Positions 1-10,700 of a stretch of DNA of 64,000 bases are shown here, piece after piece. Both the position numbers and the translations under genes were made by a program. The DNA comes from Gnetum montanum (taxonomy: Eukaryota; Streptophyta; Gnetopsida; Gnetales; Gnetaceae): positions 1,675,031 to 1,739,030 of the forward strand of contig MNCI01023457.1 of NCBI GenBank assembly GCA_015680685.1, given 5' to 3'. The notes beneath the pieces are model-generated. The model was not told the origin of the DNA. It ran no database searches and saw only the letters and a program-made list of their open reading frames with translations. Each line of letters starts with the position of its first letter. Within the stretch, counting starts at the first letter, position 1.

Positions 1-1986
1 TGGTAGAGGTTCCTAAGGTGCCAAAGGACCTTCTTTAACTTCTGAAGCATACAGTCATTGATGCAAAGGCTATGGTTATGGTTGTCTTTCTACAGTTGCA
101 ACTACTGGTGGAAGATGGAAGGCATTCAACAATGGCTTCATCTTCTCCTCCTTACTCTGAGGACCATTCATGGTCCATGCTACTTCATTAATGTGGGCTG
201 AAATAGGAATATCCCATGAATACCAAATTATGAGGAATAGCTCCTTGATGAACTAGCTACAAATTTCTTTCATTCCACATAAAACACCTTAACATCATTA
301 TATAACTACTAGTAGTCATTCAATCTCTTAGCCAAGTTCTTAAATGTTGATCTTTGATTAGTGAATCGCTCTCTGAAAATGTCAAGTTTCACATTTGCAA
401 CCTTAAGTTTCTACTTGGTCTCTTTATTATGTTTGAACTCTACCTTGTACAACAAGTACGAGCTAACCACTTGCTTCTTCAACTATGATAGTGGCCTTTC
501 AATAGTTAACATTGTCAAGTTTACATATCGAAGGTTCACAAGCTCCATGTATTTAGTTATTTCCTTGATCTACAGCTCCTTCATGGGAATTTTTGCTTTG
601 TTGCATTCATTAAGTCCATCAAATATGGGCTACCAAATATCACCTCCTTGCTAGAGTTGCTAGAGAATCTCATTCACATTTGCCTTCACTAGTTGGATAT
701 GTTTTTCATTGATTTTCTTCTACAAACCAACCTAGTCCTTGTAATGGTCCTTGATCCTCTTAAATTTGAGGTCCTTGTTCTTCTAGATGGAGATCTCTAT
801 TGTAAACCTCTAACAAAGGGCATGCACTTCCTCCATCAAGAGATTTCTAGTTTTTTCTGCTAACCCCCTTAGTTTAGTGTTTATCCTAGCAAGTTTATCC
901 TATTGTTGATGAATGAATTTAGACATTTGTTGCTTCTATGCATTAACATTTTGTAGATGATGATTTTCAATGGTTAGAGTTTCATTCTCCTAGCAAGTAT
1001 TAAACAAGTCATTTTGAATGTTATACATTATGGCATTGGCCAAGAACTAGCCCAAGAGCACTGACTCCTTAGCATACTTAGCCTCTTTGAGTTTGACTTG
1101 AAGCTATTGGAAAGCTTCATCTCGTGTAATTACTTAGCTAACTACCATGGGATCAGCAAAGTGAGCTCTTAGTTTGGCAAATTCCATAACCAAGCATTAG
1201 TTTTCTACTCTAGTTATTTCAAGTTATCCCTCCATGATGATGCACCTACCCCTTGCCTTGAGAAACTTTGACTAGGTAGTAGTGATGATATCTAGAAGGT
1301 CAAAGACATCCCTTACCCAATTCCCACTAGTCAGTCCAATAATTTCTCATGCTAAGCTATACTTAATCTTCCAATTATTACTCCTGCAGATGTCTACACA
1401 TCTACAAGTGCAGTAACATTAGGTATAGATATTGTAGAGGCGTTAAGTGCTTCAACCACTCTATTAGCAACCACTTTAGCTACCGTTTCTTACCCTTGAT
1501 GTTGCATCACCAAAATAGTTGTCCCCTCACCCTCCAAATTCATCAAAAAGGTAAAGGCATTCCCAAAGATTTCTAGGAATTACCATGGTGCCTTGCTCCT
1601 TATTGTGCCAGAACTGGTACGTTTCACCTAAGTACTAGGCACCGCATTCAGAGAGGACAAGCCATAAGGGAGGCCCTTTAAGGTGATCCCTAATAGCCTC
1701 AGGAGAAAAATATACAAAATATTCGAAGTTAAGCTCCACAATCACTGCAACAACTATGGACTTCGTATGGATAGCCTGAACAGAGTTGTTGTCCCGGTTT
1801 AGGCGCAGCAGTAGCTCCTCTTTTTACCTGCCCGAACCGTCATGTAGGAGGTTCTTCTTGATGGATTCTAAATGATTGCACCTCCTATTCTACATGTTGT
1901 CTGACAAGGACCCATCTTTCAACTCTCTGAGGTTGTTTCACTTCACCTTGAACAGTACCCTCTCGTTGCGCACGTTTCGGGGCCAT
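1..1986 (-). pseudogene. ORF2 of element A, coiled-coil accessory protein (decayed, runs off left edge)
   Basis: An ATG at 1986 follows a good 3' splice-like tract (GTGTGATTGCAG|ATG). The N-terminus reads MAPKRAQREG and aligns with ORF2 of element C at 61594. A shared block containing RDHLKGPPLW and TYQFWHN lies near 1700-1600. From about 1500 to 360 the frame is rich in Lys, Glu, Leu and Asn with heptad-like spacing (for example KLKEAKYAKES and ENETLTIENHHLQN), so a long coiled coil is likely. Near 160-30 an open stretch includes WDIPISAHINEVAWTMNGPQ. Many in-frame TAG codons stand where Gln is expected, and several frameshifts are present. Function unknown; it may be a regulatory or packaging accessory protein. 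Confidence 0.7.
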
Positions 1987-2452
1987 CTGCAATCACACGG
2001 GCCAAACATTAGTAAGGTTGTTTTTAAAGTTAATTTATACCTTACTACATGCGTTTAATTAAAGATCTTATGTTATCATGTGACCGTGCCCGAAAATTAT
2101 AATAATGGATCCTATGACTTAGGTGGATTTCATTTTAATCTCCCAGTGTACCTAAGTTCCTATGATTTTTGGCACAATTTTTCTAAGTCTTAGTGTTAAT
2201 TACCCTAATTGATGTCCTTTGGGTGATGATAAATTTCAAAAAATTTAGGCACTTTTCGGTAAGTGTCTCTCCCCCACGACTAAACCGAACACTCCGGGTT
2301 CAAGTAGGTTCAAACGGGATTAAAATCGGAGCACCAACACACGAGATATGAGTGAAAAAGCAAGGGTCACATAATCACAAGTCGTAGAGAAAAATTTCAA
2401 AAATTTCCCCTATGTAAATGGAAAAATGATGCTAAGTGTTGTAGTGGGGGTT
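1987..2452 (-). other. 5' leader of ORF2 in element A, possible 5'-UTR intron
   Basis: This stretch lies between the internal TATA box and the ORF2 start. It has no long reading frame. The 3' splice-like signal directly before the ATG at 1986 is conserved in element C (before 61594). A possible donor (GGGTAATT, near 2207) also has a counterpart in C (GGGTAACT). A short 5'-UTR intron is therefore plausible but inferred from signals only. Confidence 0.4.
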
Positions 2453-2546
2453 CCTATTTATAGGTAAATAGGACGCGATATCGCGTACGGTACATCGCAT
2501 ATGCGATATCTCGTGGGACACGATATCACGTACACGATATCTCGAT
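2453..2546 (-). promoter_or_regulatory. Internal promoter of ORF2 with GATATC palindrome array
   Basis: On the minus strand a TATA element (CTATAAATAGG, 2463-2453) is preceded by an array of palindromic GATATCGCGTACGCGATATC-type units at 2471-2546. These include GCGATATCGCGTACGG, CGCATATGCGATATC and ACGATATCACGTACACG. The same array-plus-TATA layout is in the U3 of this element's LTR (6823-6955). ORF2 begins about 470 bp downstream. The likely meaning is a second promoter that serves ORF2 under the same control as the LTR. Confidence 0.65.
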
Positions 2547-4032
2547 CCCACTAATGTGAGACATAGGAAAATACAAAATTTTTAATGATTTTTCTTGAAA
2601 TTAATGTTAACTATTGAGGAAATTAACAAGTATTAATATATTCAAGGGTAATTACATGGATTTGAGAGGCACTCTTAATGATAATGATGTGAACTTAGCA
2701 ATAAAAATTTGGCGGTTACAAAAAAAGGGAATGTAATGGTACATTGGAACGTTTAAATGATAGAGGGATAATAATGGGGAAAGAAAATTATAAAAAAATA
2801 AGCTGAGGGTAAGAAGTTGTGTGTTTCAGCAAAAGAATTAGTGAAGATTACAAAAAATTACACAAGTGGGTCCTCCCCAAAGCAGTTGTCAACCTATAAT
2901 GCCCTTGTGTAACCACACTTAAAGTGTCCGTGGGCACTAGAAGGGTTAATTGTAATCCGCACTAACTCCACAAAACACACACATGTAAATATCACCAGAA
3001 TGAGATAAAAATTCTATGCTACACGGGACACGAGCTACAATTACACGAATAGTGAGATGAGATGAAGTAGAGAAAGGGATCGTAGAGATCGGGACATGAG
3101 GTAACTGACCCAGGGCACAATGATCCTACGTGTAAAGCGTGATTAATGTGTCATTAACCCATCGTTCCAAGATTAGGACCAAGTCCTTCCTTCTAAACAT
3201 TGACATCACATTGTTTCATCCCATGATGAGCAACTATGAGAGTACCAAAACAACAAGGCGTACGATCACTTGGTGTTTAGTACAAGGGAGGAGTGATTTT
3301 TGTTTTATGACACTTCCTTTTTCTTTTCTCTTTATTTTTTTTTCACTTTACTGAATCTAGAGAAATCGCCTAGAACAACGTTTGATATGGGTGCATGTCT
3401 TTCTAGTGGGACCCCCTAGAACAACGTTTGATTTTCGAGTGCCTTTTTTTTTTATTACTCTTACTCCTATTTTTCATTAGATCTACAAGGATCTTACTAC
3501 AACCATATTGCATGATAACTCCCACAGACGTCACCAAAGAGAATCCACAAGTCCCCTTGATGTCACACCCTAATCATTCTCTCTTGGTCCATCCTTCTTC
3601 ATTTTGGGTACAATGAACACAAAATTAATTTTAAGTTTTAGAAATTTCAAGAATATCACTGTACCCATGAAGAGACCCTCTTATTTATAGGGTGGATGAG
3701 TGGATGTAGTGGGCTCACTGTTTCAAATAATTGATCACTCATGACTTAATAACATAAAACATACCTCAACCAACAATCCACATGAGTGTTTTATTCATAG
3801 ATGAGATTACTTACAAAAACATGAAAATACAAACACACAAAAAGATAAAACAAAAAGTTGAAAAATGAAAAAATGAAAAATAAAAAGTTGAAAAATTAAA
3901 GAAAATGAAAAAAATATTTATTAATCCTGCTTGTTATTGAAATGGGGGATATCCCCCATAACTAAATGATTGAGTATGGAAAGGATTAATAAATGGGACA
4001 TAAGGATCCTTGCATATTGGAAGTATTGAAAT
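2547..4032. other. Non-coding spacer of element A
   Basis: No reading frame supported by similarity was found. The stretch is alignable with the spacer of element C (59641-61593) and in part with element B. One shared block is the GTGTCCGTGGGCACTAGAAG region near 2930. Short frames in it are not conserved as protein. Confidence 0.6.
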
Positions 4033-5898
4033 CTATCCATACTTATCCCCTTGGATTTCACACACTTCATAATAAGCATAGTGGGGCACTTCATACAATG
4101 TAGTTCCGGGATAACGAGTTGACCCACTATGATATTTAGGACCATTAGATGGTATGCAAGGATTAGGATGATGCCTCCCATGGTTGTGTTCATTGGGCCA
4201 TATGGTTGTTGGAGTGTAAGTTGGTGGCCTTGATGAAGTTACATGAGGCACTAGGTTCGAAGGTAAGGGTGCACAACAGTGTGAAACTTGTGCTAGGTTG
4301 GAAGATGCAGTGGCCTTAAAGTTATGTTGTCCCTTCCTACGGCCGTGTTTAAAGAAAGGATGCCTTTGATGTTGAGGAGGCTTTTCACTACTGTTAGTAG
4401 CAGTAGCACAAGTGTTGTTCGTGGGTTGTTGTTGTGGCACAAACACCTTAGGAATAGTTGGTGGCATTGTGGAAGGAGGGAAAGGATGAGAATGTTGAAA
4501 GTTAGGAGGAATATAAGGTGCATAAGGTGGTGGTTGTGTTGGAGGTATGGGATGATAGTATTGTGGTGAGATAGAGTATGTTGGCCTAGATGGAGAAACA
4601 GGATGTTGGACGTGATAAGCATTTGGATTCGGAAAATATGAAGGGTGCCTCCAATCTAAGGGTGGTCTCCCCCACGACTGGGATTGTTGCCACTGTGATC
4701 GAACACAGTATCTCTATACGAACTCTGGATGTAACTTGTTTCCCCAATGCTCATGTATATGTAACAGTATTGGGCATTGACCTTTGGGGTGATCGTACAG
4801 GCATATGTCACATTCATATGTATGATTGACCATTGAGCACTTATTCCCTTTATTCTTTTTCTCCGAATGTCTATTGTTTTGTCCTGCTTCTTGGGTTGTC
4901 AAAACTCTATCTCCAATGATGATATATTCTCCACATTTTCAATTCATCCATTCCAACATCTTATTGATCTTTGCCTCGGCTTCTTCTAACGATTGTTGTA
5001 TTGGCAAAGATGATGTTTCCACCTTGAGATTTGTTGATTTCTCCTTGTTATGATCATGGACCTTTGTTAAGCTGAAATTTTGGTCCCATTGATGTTTTTC
5101 AACACTCTCCCATGTAGCTATTTCTCCTTCTTCTTTTGCTACTTGCTTAATAAGCTCTTGGATTTGATGGGTTTATAGCTCATATAATTGACCTTGGGCA
5201 TACATTCCTAAGGTCTCTCTTGTTTCATTACGTAGCCCATCAATAATATGGTACATTAGCCTTTCCTCGGAAAACCCATGGCCTGGACAGTTGTTTAACA
5301 ATGCGTAATATATTTCTAAGGCCATGTCCAAGGGTTCATGTTTTTCTTGTTTCCATCCTTGGATTTGTTTCCTCAAGGCTGACACTCTTGCGTAGGTTTG
5401 ATATTTTTCATTAAACACCTCTACCATTATTGACCAGCATCGTATTGAATTTGGTTTTAATGATTTATACCATACTTTAGCTTAGTCAATGAGTGTCATT
5501 GGAAAGAGCTTAAGTTTTTTCCAACTATTATCAATGTTATTCCATGTGCAGGCATCGTAGAAGGCTAGTAAATGTTGATGCGGATCTAAGTCATAGCCTC
5601 CTAAAAATGTAGGAAAGTTATTTAAATCGAGCCTGGGTAGATGGCTCTCTTTATGATGCCTACGTGAGATTTGAATAGCTTCTTGTATTTGCATTAGGAT
5701 TGTAGTGGCCAGTGGGGGTTCATCGTCATTAGGTAAGTTAGGCTTTCATGCATTGTGATGACGTTGTTTTTGTTCATTTTTATAGAAAACTCCCACTTCA
5801 GGTTGTATACTCCAATCTTCATCATCATATAGTTCGTTGGTTCTCCAATGAACTTCCTCACTAAGTATGGTGTTATTATTATCTTGTAGGAGAGGCAT
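4033..5898 (-). pseudogene. Gag of element A (Athila-like), nearly open
   Basis: The start is the ATG at 5898 (MPLLQDNNN), as in element C. The retrotransposon Gag domain lies at about 5640-5170, with LPRLDLNNFPTFLGG, WKKLKLFPM, VWYKSLKPNSI, FNEKYQTYARVSALRKQI, NNCPGHGF and MYHIIDGL. This pattern is close to Athila Gag. A C-x2-C-x3-H-x4-C zinc knuckle (CDICLYDHPKGQC) lies near 4800. The C-terminal part is rich in Pro, Gln and His and is open from 4467 to the stop at 4033. Only a few in-frame stops and one or two shifts break it. It should form the capsid, and it is the only recognisable core protein in this element. Confidence 0.88.
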
Positions 5899-6010
5899 TG
5901 TTGTGTGTGAATTTATGTGTGACTTTTTATAATTTCTTCTTTCTAAGAGATATATCATTAAGTCCTTTACAGTGACCTTGTATGATATAACTAATCTAGA
6001 TAACTAGCAC

Positions 6011-6031
6011 CATCTCCAGCAATGGCGCCAA
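6011..6031 (-). other. Primer-binding site, tRNA-Asp type (element A)
   Basis: Minus strand TTGGCGCCATTGCTGGAGAT starts directly after the LTR. It matches the complement of a plant tRNA-Asp 3' end (TGGCGCCGTTGCCGGGGA) with a few transitions. Athila-lineage elements commonly use this primer. Confidence 0.85.
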
Positions 6032-6960
6032 TGATTAGTGGTGAGGTACCCCTACACTCAACCATATGAAACGAGCATAGCATATGCGATCCAGTCGAAC
6101 TCCGTAGACAGACTAGTTGTGGCACCTAGACAGTTATCCTTAGGTCGCAGTTCGCTGTCTTTCCACCTGGACTAGTATTGTACTTGTCACATATGGTTTA
6201 GTCCAAATGAGGTGTATGATGTGTTCCTAGTTCTAATGCTACTCTTGAAGGAAGTGGAAAAAAATAATATTAACTAAGCTAAGCTAGGAGGAAAAGGGTA
6301 AGAAAATCTAATCTAGCTAAGTGCGATGAGCAACCGATTCCTTGATCAACCGTACACATCTTGGACCTCATGCACGACTACCACTGGGATTTACCAAGCG
6401 TAGATCCTAGGTATGCAACTGGGATTACCAAGCACAGATCCCAATTACGCCACTAAGTTACCAAGCGTAGATCCTAGCTACACCACTGGGCTACCAAGTA
6501 GTTGCAGTTAAATGCTCGTAATCAAGTCGTACTCATTCCGCGATCTAGAAGTTTCATGGTGAGAGAGAGAAAACAGTAAATAACATTAAATAAATAAACA
6601 AAAAAATAAATAACAAAGTGAATGCTCCAATGATGAAGTAATCTCGATCTTTATTGCCGGTCATGTGTGTGTCCAAGTACGACACACTCAAATAAAGACA
6701 TCGTACAATTACATTTACCACACTGTCGGCAGACACGGGAAAAAAATCTAACTCTGGAGGGATCAAACTGCCAGAGCTTCGCTACAGAACTAAACTATAT
6801 CCTCTACAAGGGAGATCTGTATCTTATTTATAGATATGGTGGTGGACTGCGATATCACGTATGCGATATCACAGGGAAGACGTGATATCGCATACACGAT
6901 ATTGCAAGGGATGCGATATTGCGTACGCGGTATCGCGGCCTATGCAAATGCGTCTCATCA
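6032..6960 (-). repeat. 5' LTR of element A
   Basis: The LTR is about 929 bp. It begins TGATGAGACGC at 6960 and ends CTAATCA at 6032, next to the primer site. U3 holds palindromic GATATCGCGTACGCGATATC-type repeats (about 6935-6845). A TATA box follows (ATCTATAAATAAG, 6835-6823), and a poly(A) signal AATAAA is at 6655-6650 on the minus strand. R-U5 is alignable with the LTRs of elements B, C, D and F. Confidence 0.88.
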
Positions 6961-7701
6961 ATGTCCTTGCATCTATAGCCATGTAGCCTTCTTTCTCTTC
7001 AGCCTTTTTGTTTACTTAGTTTAAATCTTATTTACACATACAACTTTATGTTAATTTGCTTTACCATGTTTTAACTTCCCTTTACATGTAGACTAAAAGT
7101 TTATTAATGCTTACTATTTACTTTTATGCCTTGTCTATTTTAGAACATAAAACATAAAAATAACTAAAAACTTTAAAAATTGAAAAACTTGTAAAAATTA
7201 TAAAACATAAAAAAACCAATAATTTTTTTTTTCAAATCATATGATCAGCCATGGCCTAAGACTAGCAAAACACATCCCACCATGACTTAAAACTAGCAAA
7301 ACACATGGACCACTATGGGCTAAAATTGGAAAAATCATGATGGCCCATCATGGCCTAAAATTGGCAAATACTTCATCATAGTTTACAACCTACTTCACAT
7401 TCTAGTAGCCAATATATTGCCAATTTTTCCATTTTATGATCAATTACAATGACATAAGTTAACCAATGTAGCCTTATAACATGAAGAAAAAGAAAAAATG
7501 CATAACATGAATAAGAAATTAAATATCAAAACATTAAGCACCAAAACATATAAACTAATTTAAAATTTAAAAATAATAGTAGTCCAATATCATTAACATA
7601 GTAACCAAGGACATATAGTATGACAAAAGTTTAAACAATACATAAAATAATAAACCATCTTACAAACATCCATGGCTAACTCTAGCTACAATGACATCAA
7701 T
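6961..7701. other. 3' flank of antisense gene, with ~36-bp repeats
   Basis: No gene was seen. At 7240-7380 a degenerate ~36-bp unit is repeated. Its minus-strand reading resembles CTAGTTTTAAG-CATGGTGGG. Related units lie at 29585-29655, 33360-33440 and 49485-49575, each at a flank of the same element type. The rest is AT-rich. Confidence 0.5.
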
Positions 7702-10700
7702 AACAAACAAAAAAACAAGGATAACCAAAGACAATAATGAAATGAAAAGCACTTCTATCATCACCATTGGGGCTACTAGCATCACCTTGTGCTTCTACCA
7801 TAATAATATAAGTTTAATCAATAATCAACATAATATGAAACCAACTGATAAATTATAAATTAAACTTAACTTAAAATTGCTAAAACAAAATAAAATAAGT
7901 AAACCTGTGAGGGATCTAGTGCACTAGTGCAACATCCTTTGGTGCGAGGCTTTGCAAATTAACCTCCAAGAAATGGAGGATCTAGTCCTTGGTCATGTGG
8001 GCCAAATCCACCTCCCGTAGATTAATATCCATTAGGTTGTTTCTCTCATTGATTTAGTCCATGTAGGTGGATTCCATGAAAGCATAGCCGTAATCACCTT
8101 CCCAGAAGCAATAGAGACCTAAGGGGATTTGGAACCATCCACTGTTAGAGAACCTTCAAATAGTGTGAAGATGCCCTCTACATGAATCATTTTCATGAAC
8201 ACCTCTAACTTGCAATGTTTGGTGGATTCCTTCTTTAACCACTTAAGATAGACTTCCCATTCAACCTTATACTTCTTTCTATGATCTTTCTATGCTTAGC
8301 CCTAGTCAAGAACCTAGGCACAATAATCTCTTCACTTCTTGTCCTTATGAGCCAATAAGTCCATCTATAGTTTTTACTTGATAACCTTAGTAGCAAAGGC
8401 AACCTTGCCATGGATGGTAGTTCAGTATCAAGCACATTTGATCTCCTTAGTTTGCAAGGAACTCCAATTGGTTACTTGGACCTCCATGAATTCCTTGAGA
8501 TCTCTATTCCCCATAATAAGCTTCTTTTTTTCACTTTCCAACACTACACCTCGTTCCCATAGGAACTCATTGGAATGTTGGATTTTCCATGAGGTTTTAG
8601 CACATGAAAGTGCACATTCAATGGCACTTTGATATAACTTTCATGGAACATGCTCTACATCTAAGGGTAGGCTAGGTAGTATGTCAATCTCAATGGGGTA
8701 GTTAGGATTCCATCTAATCTTAGACACTTAAGAAAATACAAAGAGACATGCAAAAACAATAAATGACTAAATAATGAAAAATGGGTTAACTAAAATAATA
8801 CAACTACAAAATTGTAAAACAAAAAAAAAGAAAAAACTAAAAATGCAAGATATGCTAAGTTCTTACCAACATCTTGAGTAATTCTTTGTAACTGATCAAT
8901 CATGTCTTCAACCATCCCATGCATGAATTCCCTCTTATTAGGCGTGTCTGTCCATGGCTTTATGCAAAATGTGGAGGTTGAATCATTGGGCTAAGTCAAA
9001 ATAACTACAACAAGCATATCAACTAATGATTAAGACCTAACTTAAGCTTAAAATAACAAAGCTCAAACACATGATAAAAATGCATAAATACCTAGAATAT
9101 CATTTGAAATGATATCATGGGTTTCATCTAACTCTGAGGGGTCAAACATGGTGTCAAAATCATCTAATGCGATATTGGATAATCCCTCATCCTTATGACA
9201 TTGTAGAAGATTCTCATTTATGTGTTTTTTCTCCACCTCTATTACTATTGATTGGGCAACCAATTTCTATTTTTTGCCTACAAGAACAGGAAGAACAACA
9301 CGTAAGATAACTTAGCATATTTTTCCTAAAAAAATAACAACATAACTTCAAAACATAAAAAAATTGTAAAACAAAAAGCAATTGAAAAAAATAAAATAAA
9401 CTAAAATATACCTATAACCATGTTACAACAAACCTCCTCTTTGAAGGTTGCTCAATCACTTGTGCTACTTCCTCAACCATAGGCCTCTTTAGTTTTTCTA
9501 TAGCTATACATTTAGCTTCAACATGCAATTTTTTTTTCCTTTTCAACATTCCCATACCCAACCTAGGGCTCAATCCCCATGCTATTAGGGAAAGCACAAT
9601 GCCTATCATTAGGTTCCTTAGTGATAATAGACAATGACTCCCTAACGTCCTTTGGTGGATTTTGAGCCTACATGATGGGAAAAACATATTTTATCCTTGG
9701 CATGGAGAGTTGGGATGGATCTTGACTTACCCATTGTCCATCCTTCCTCACCACCAAGAACTTTGTGAACCTCCTTAGATATGCTATGAAAAATGCATAA
9801 TGCATGTGGCATTTCATTGTAAGGTTGTTTTTAATTTTAAGGATCTTCCCACATAGACCAGAAGTCAAATGAGTAGCCCAATTAAATTGAGCATCCTCCA
9901 AAAGGATCTTCTTCATGGTCCATGCATGTTCAGTTCCCATGATCTTTCCTTGTGACAAAAGTTTAGGGAACACCCAAGATCAGAACAAGGGATATGCCTC
10001 TTTAGCACCTACAATCCAAAACTACTTAAGAGACAACCCCTTGTGACCACAACAACTATCTAACCACTCTTCCACTTCCTCTTGGTGATCCACCACTTTA
10101 CCTACTTTGGTAACAACCTTCAAGGCCTTCCAAGGAATGCTAAAGAGGTTACTAAAGATGGTTTCATTGACAGCTAGGATGATAGGCACACCATAAACTT
10201 GGATGATGCACTTCTTCACTCCTTTGTCAAAGGATTTGATGATGTTCACCATCTCAAGGGTAGGGATGGTTGGGCTAGGAGCCATAAAAATGTCAAGAAA
10301 ACCTACATTAGTGATGTTTTCTTAGATGTTTATGGGCATCTTACTAGCCAACCACTACTTCACCTAATCCACCTCACCACACTTGAGGATAAGAGTCTTC
10401 TCAGAGCATCATAAAATGACCAAAGTGATGGTGGAGGAGAAGGTAGCCCCTACAATACAACAACAATCCAATTAGCTTAACCATAGGCACATCACATAAA
10501 ACCAAAATATAACAAGTATAACCAATCAAAGCCAATAAAACTATTTAAACACTTAAAACATTGACAACTTCTAATTGTGTTACCATGAAAACATTTTCAT
10601 AGCATCAAAGTAAAAGATTACAAAAGAAAAAAAAGAGAGAATAAGTTCTTATTTGTCTTGCTAGGTGAAGGTAGTGTGGAGATACTAAGTGGGATATGCA

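Larger units (their letters stand above)
1..6960 (-). mobile_element. Gag-only Athila-like LTR retrotransposon A (partial)
   Basis: Reading right to left, this element has a 5' LTR (6960-6032), a primer site matching the tRNA-Asp 3' end, gag, a long spacer, an internal promoter and ORF2, then leaves the window. No protease, RT or integrase is seen between gag and ORF2, and element C (57081-63380) has the same gag-spacer-ORF2 order with no pol. This is the TR-GAG type of non-autonomous element. The Gag sequence and tRNA-Asp primer place it near Athila. It sits just downstream of the protease-RT boundary of Tat/Ogre copy 1 and so separates that copy from its gag-pro. The 3' LTR lies outside the window, so the target duplication cannot be checked. 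Confidence 0.85.

Noticed and set aside
361-654. 97-codon plus-strand frame
   Set aside because: It is the reverse of the coiled-coil ORF2 of element A, which has the protein-like composition.
3139-3354. Frame beginning MINVSLTHRSKIRTKS, alike in elements A and C (60542-60357)
   Set aside because: The likeness follows from DNA homology of the spacer. The frames end at different places and lie opposite to gag.
8378-8632. 84-codon plus-strand frame
   Set aside because: It lies antisense to exon 7 of the antisense gene, whose minus-strand reading aligns with copy 2.
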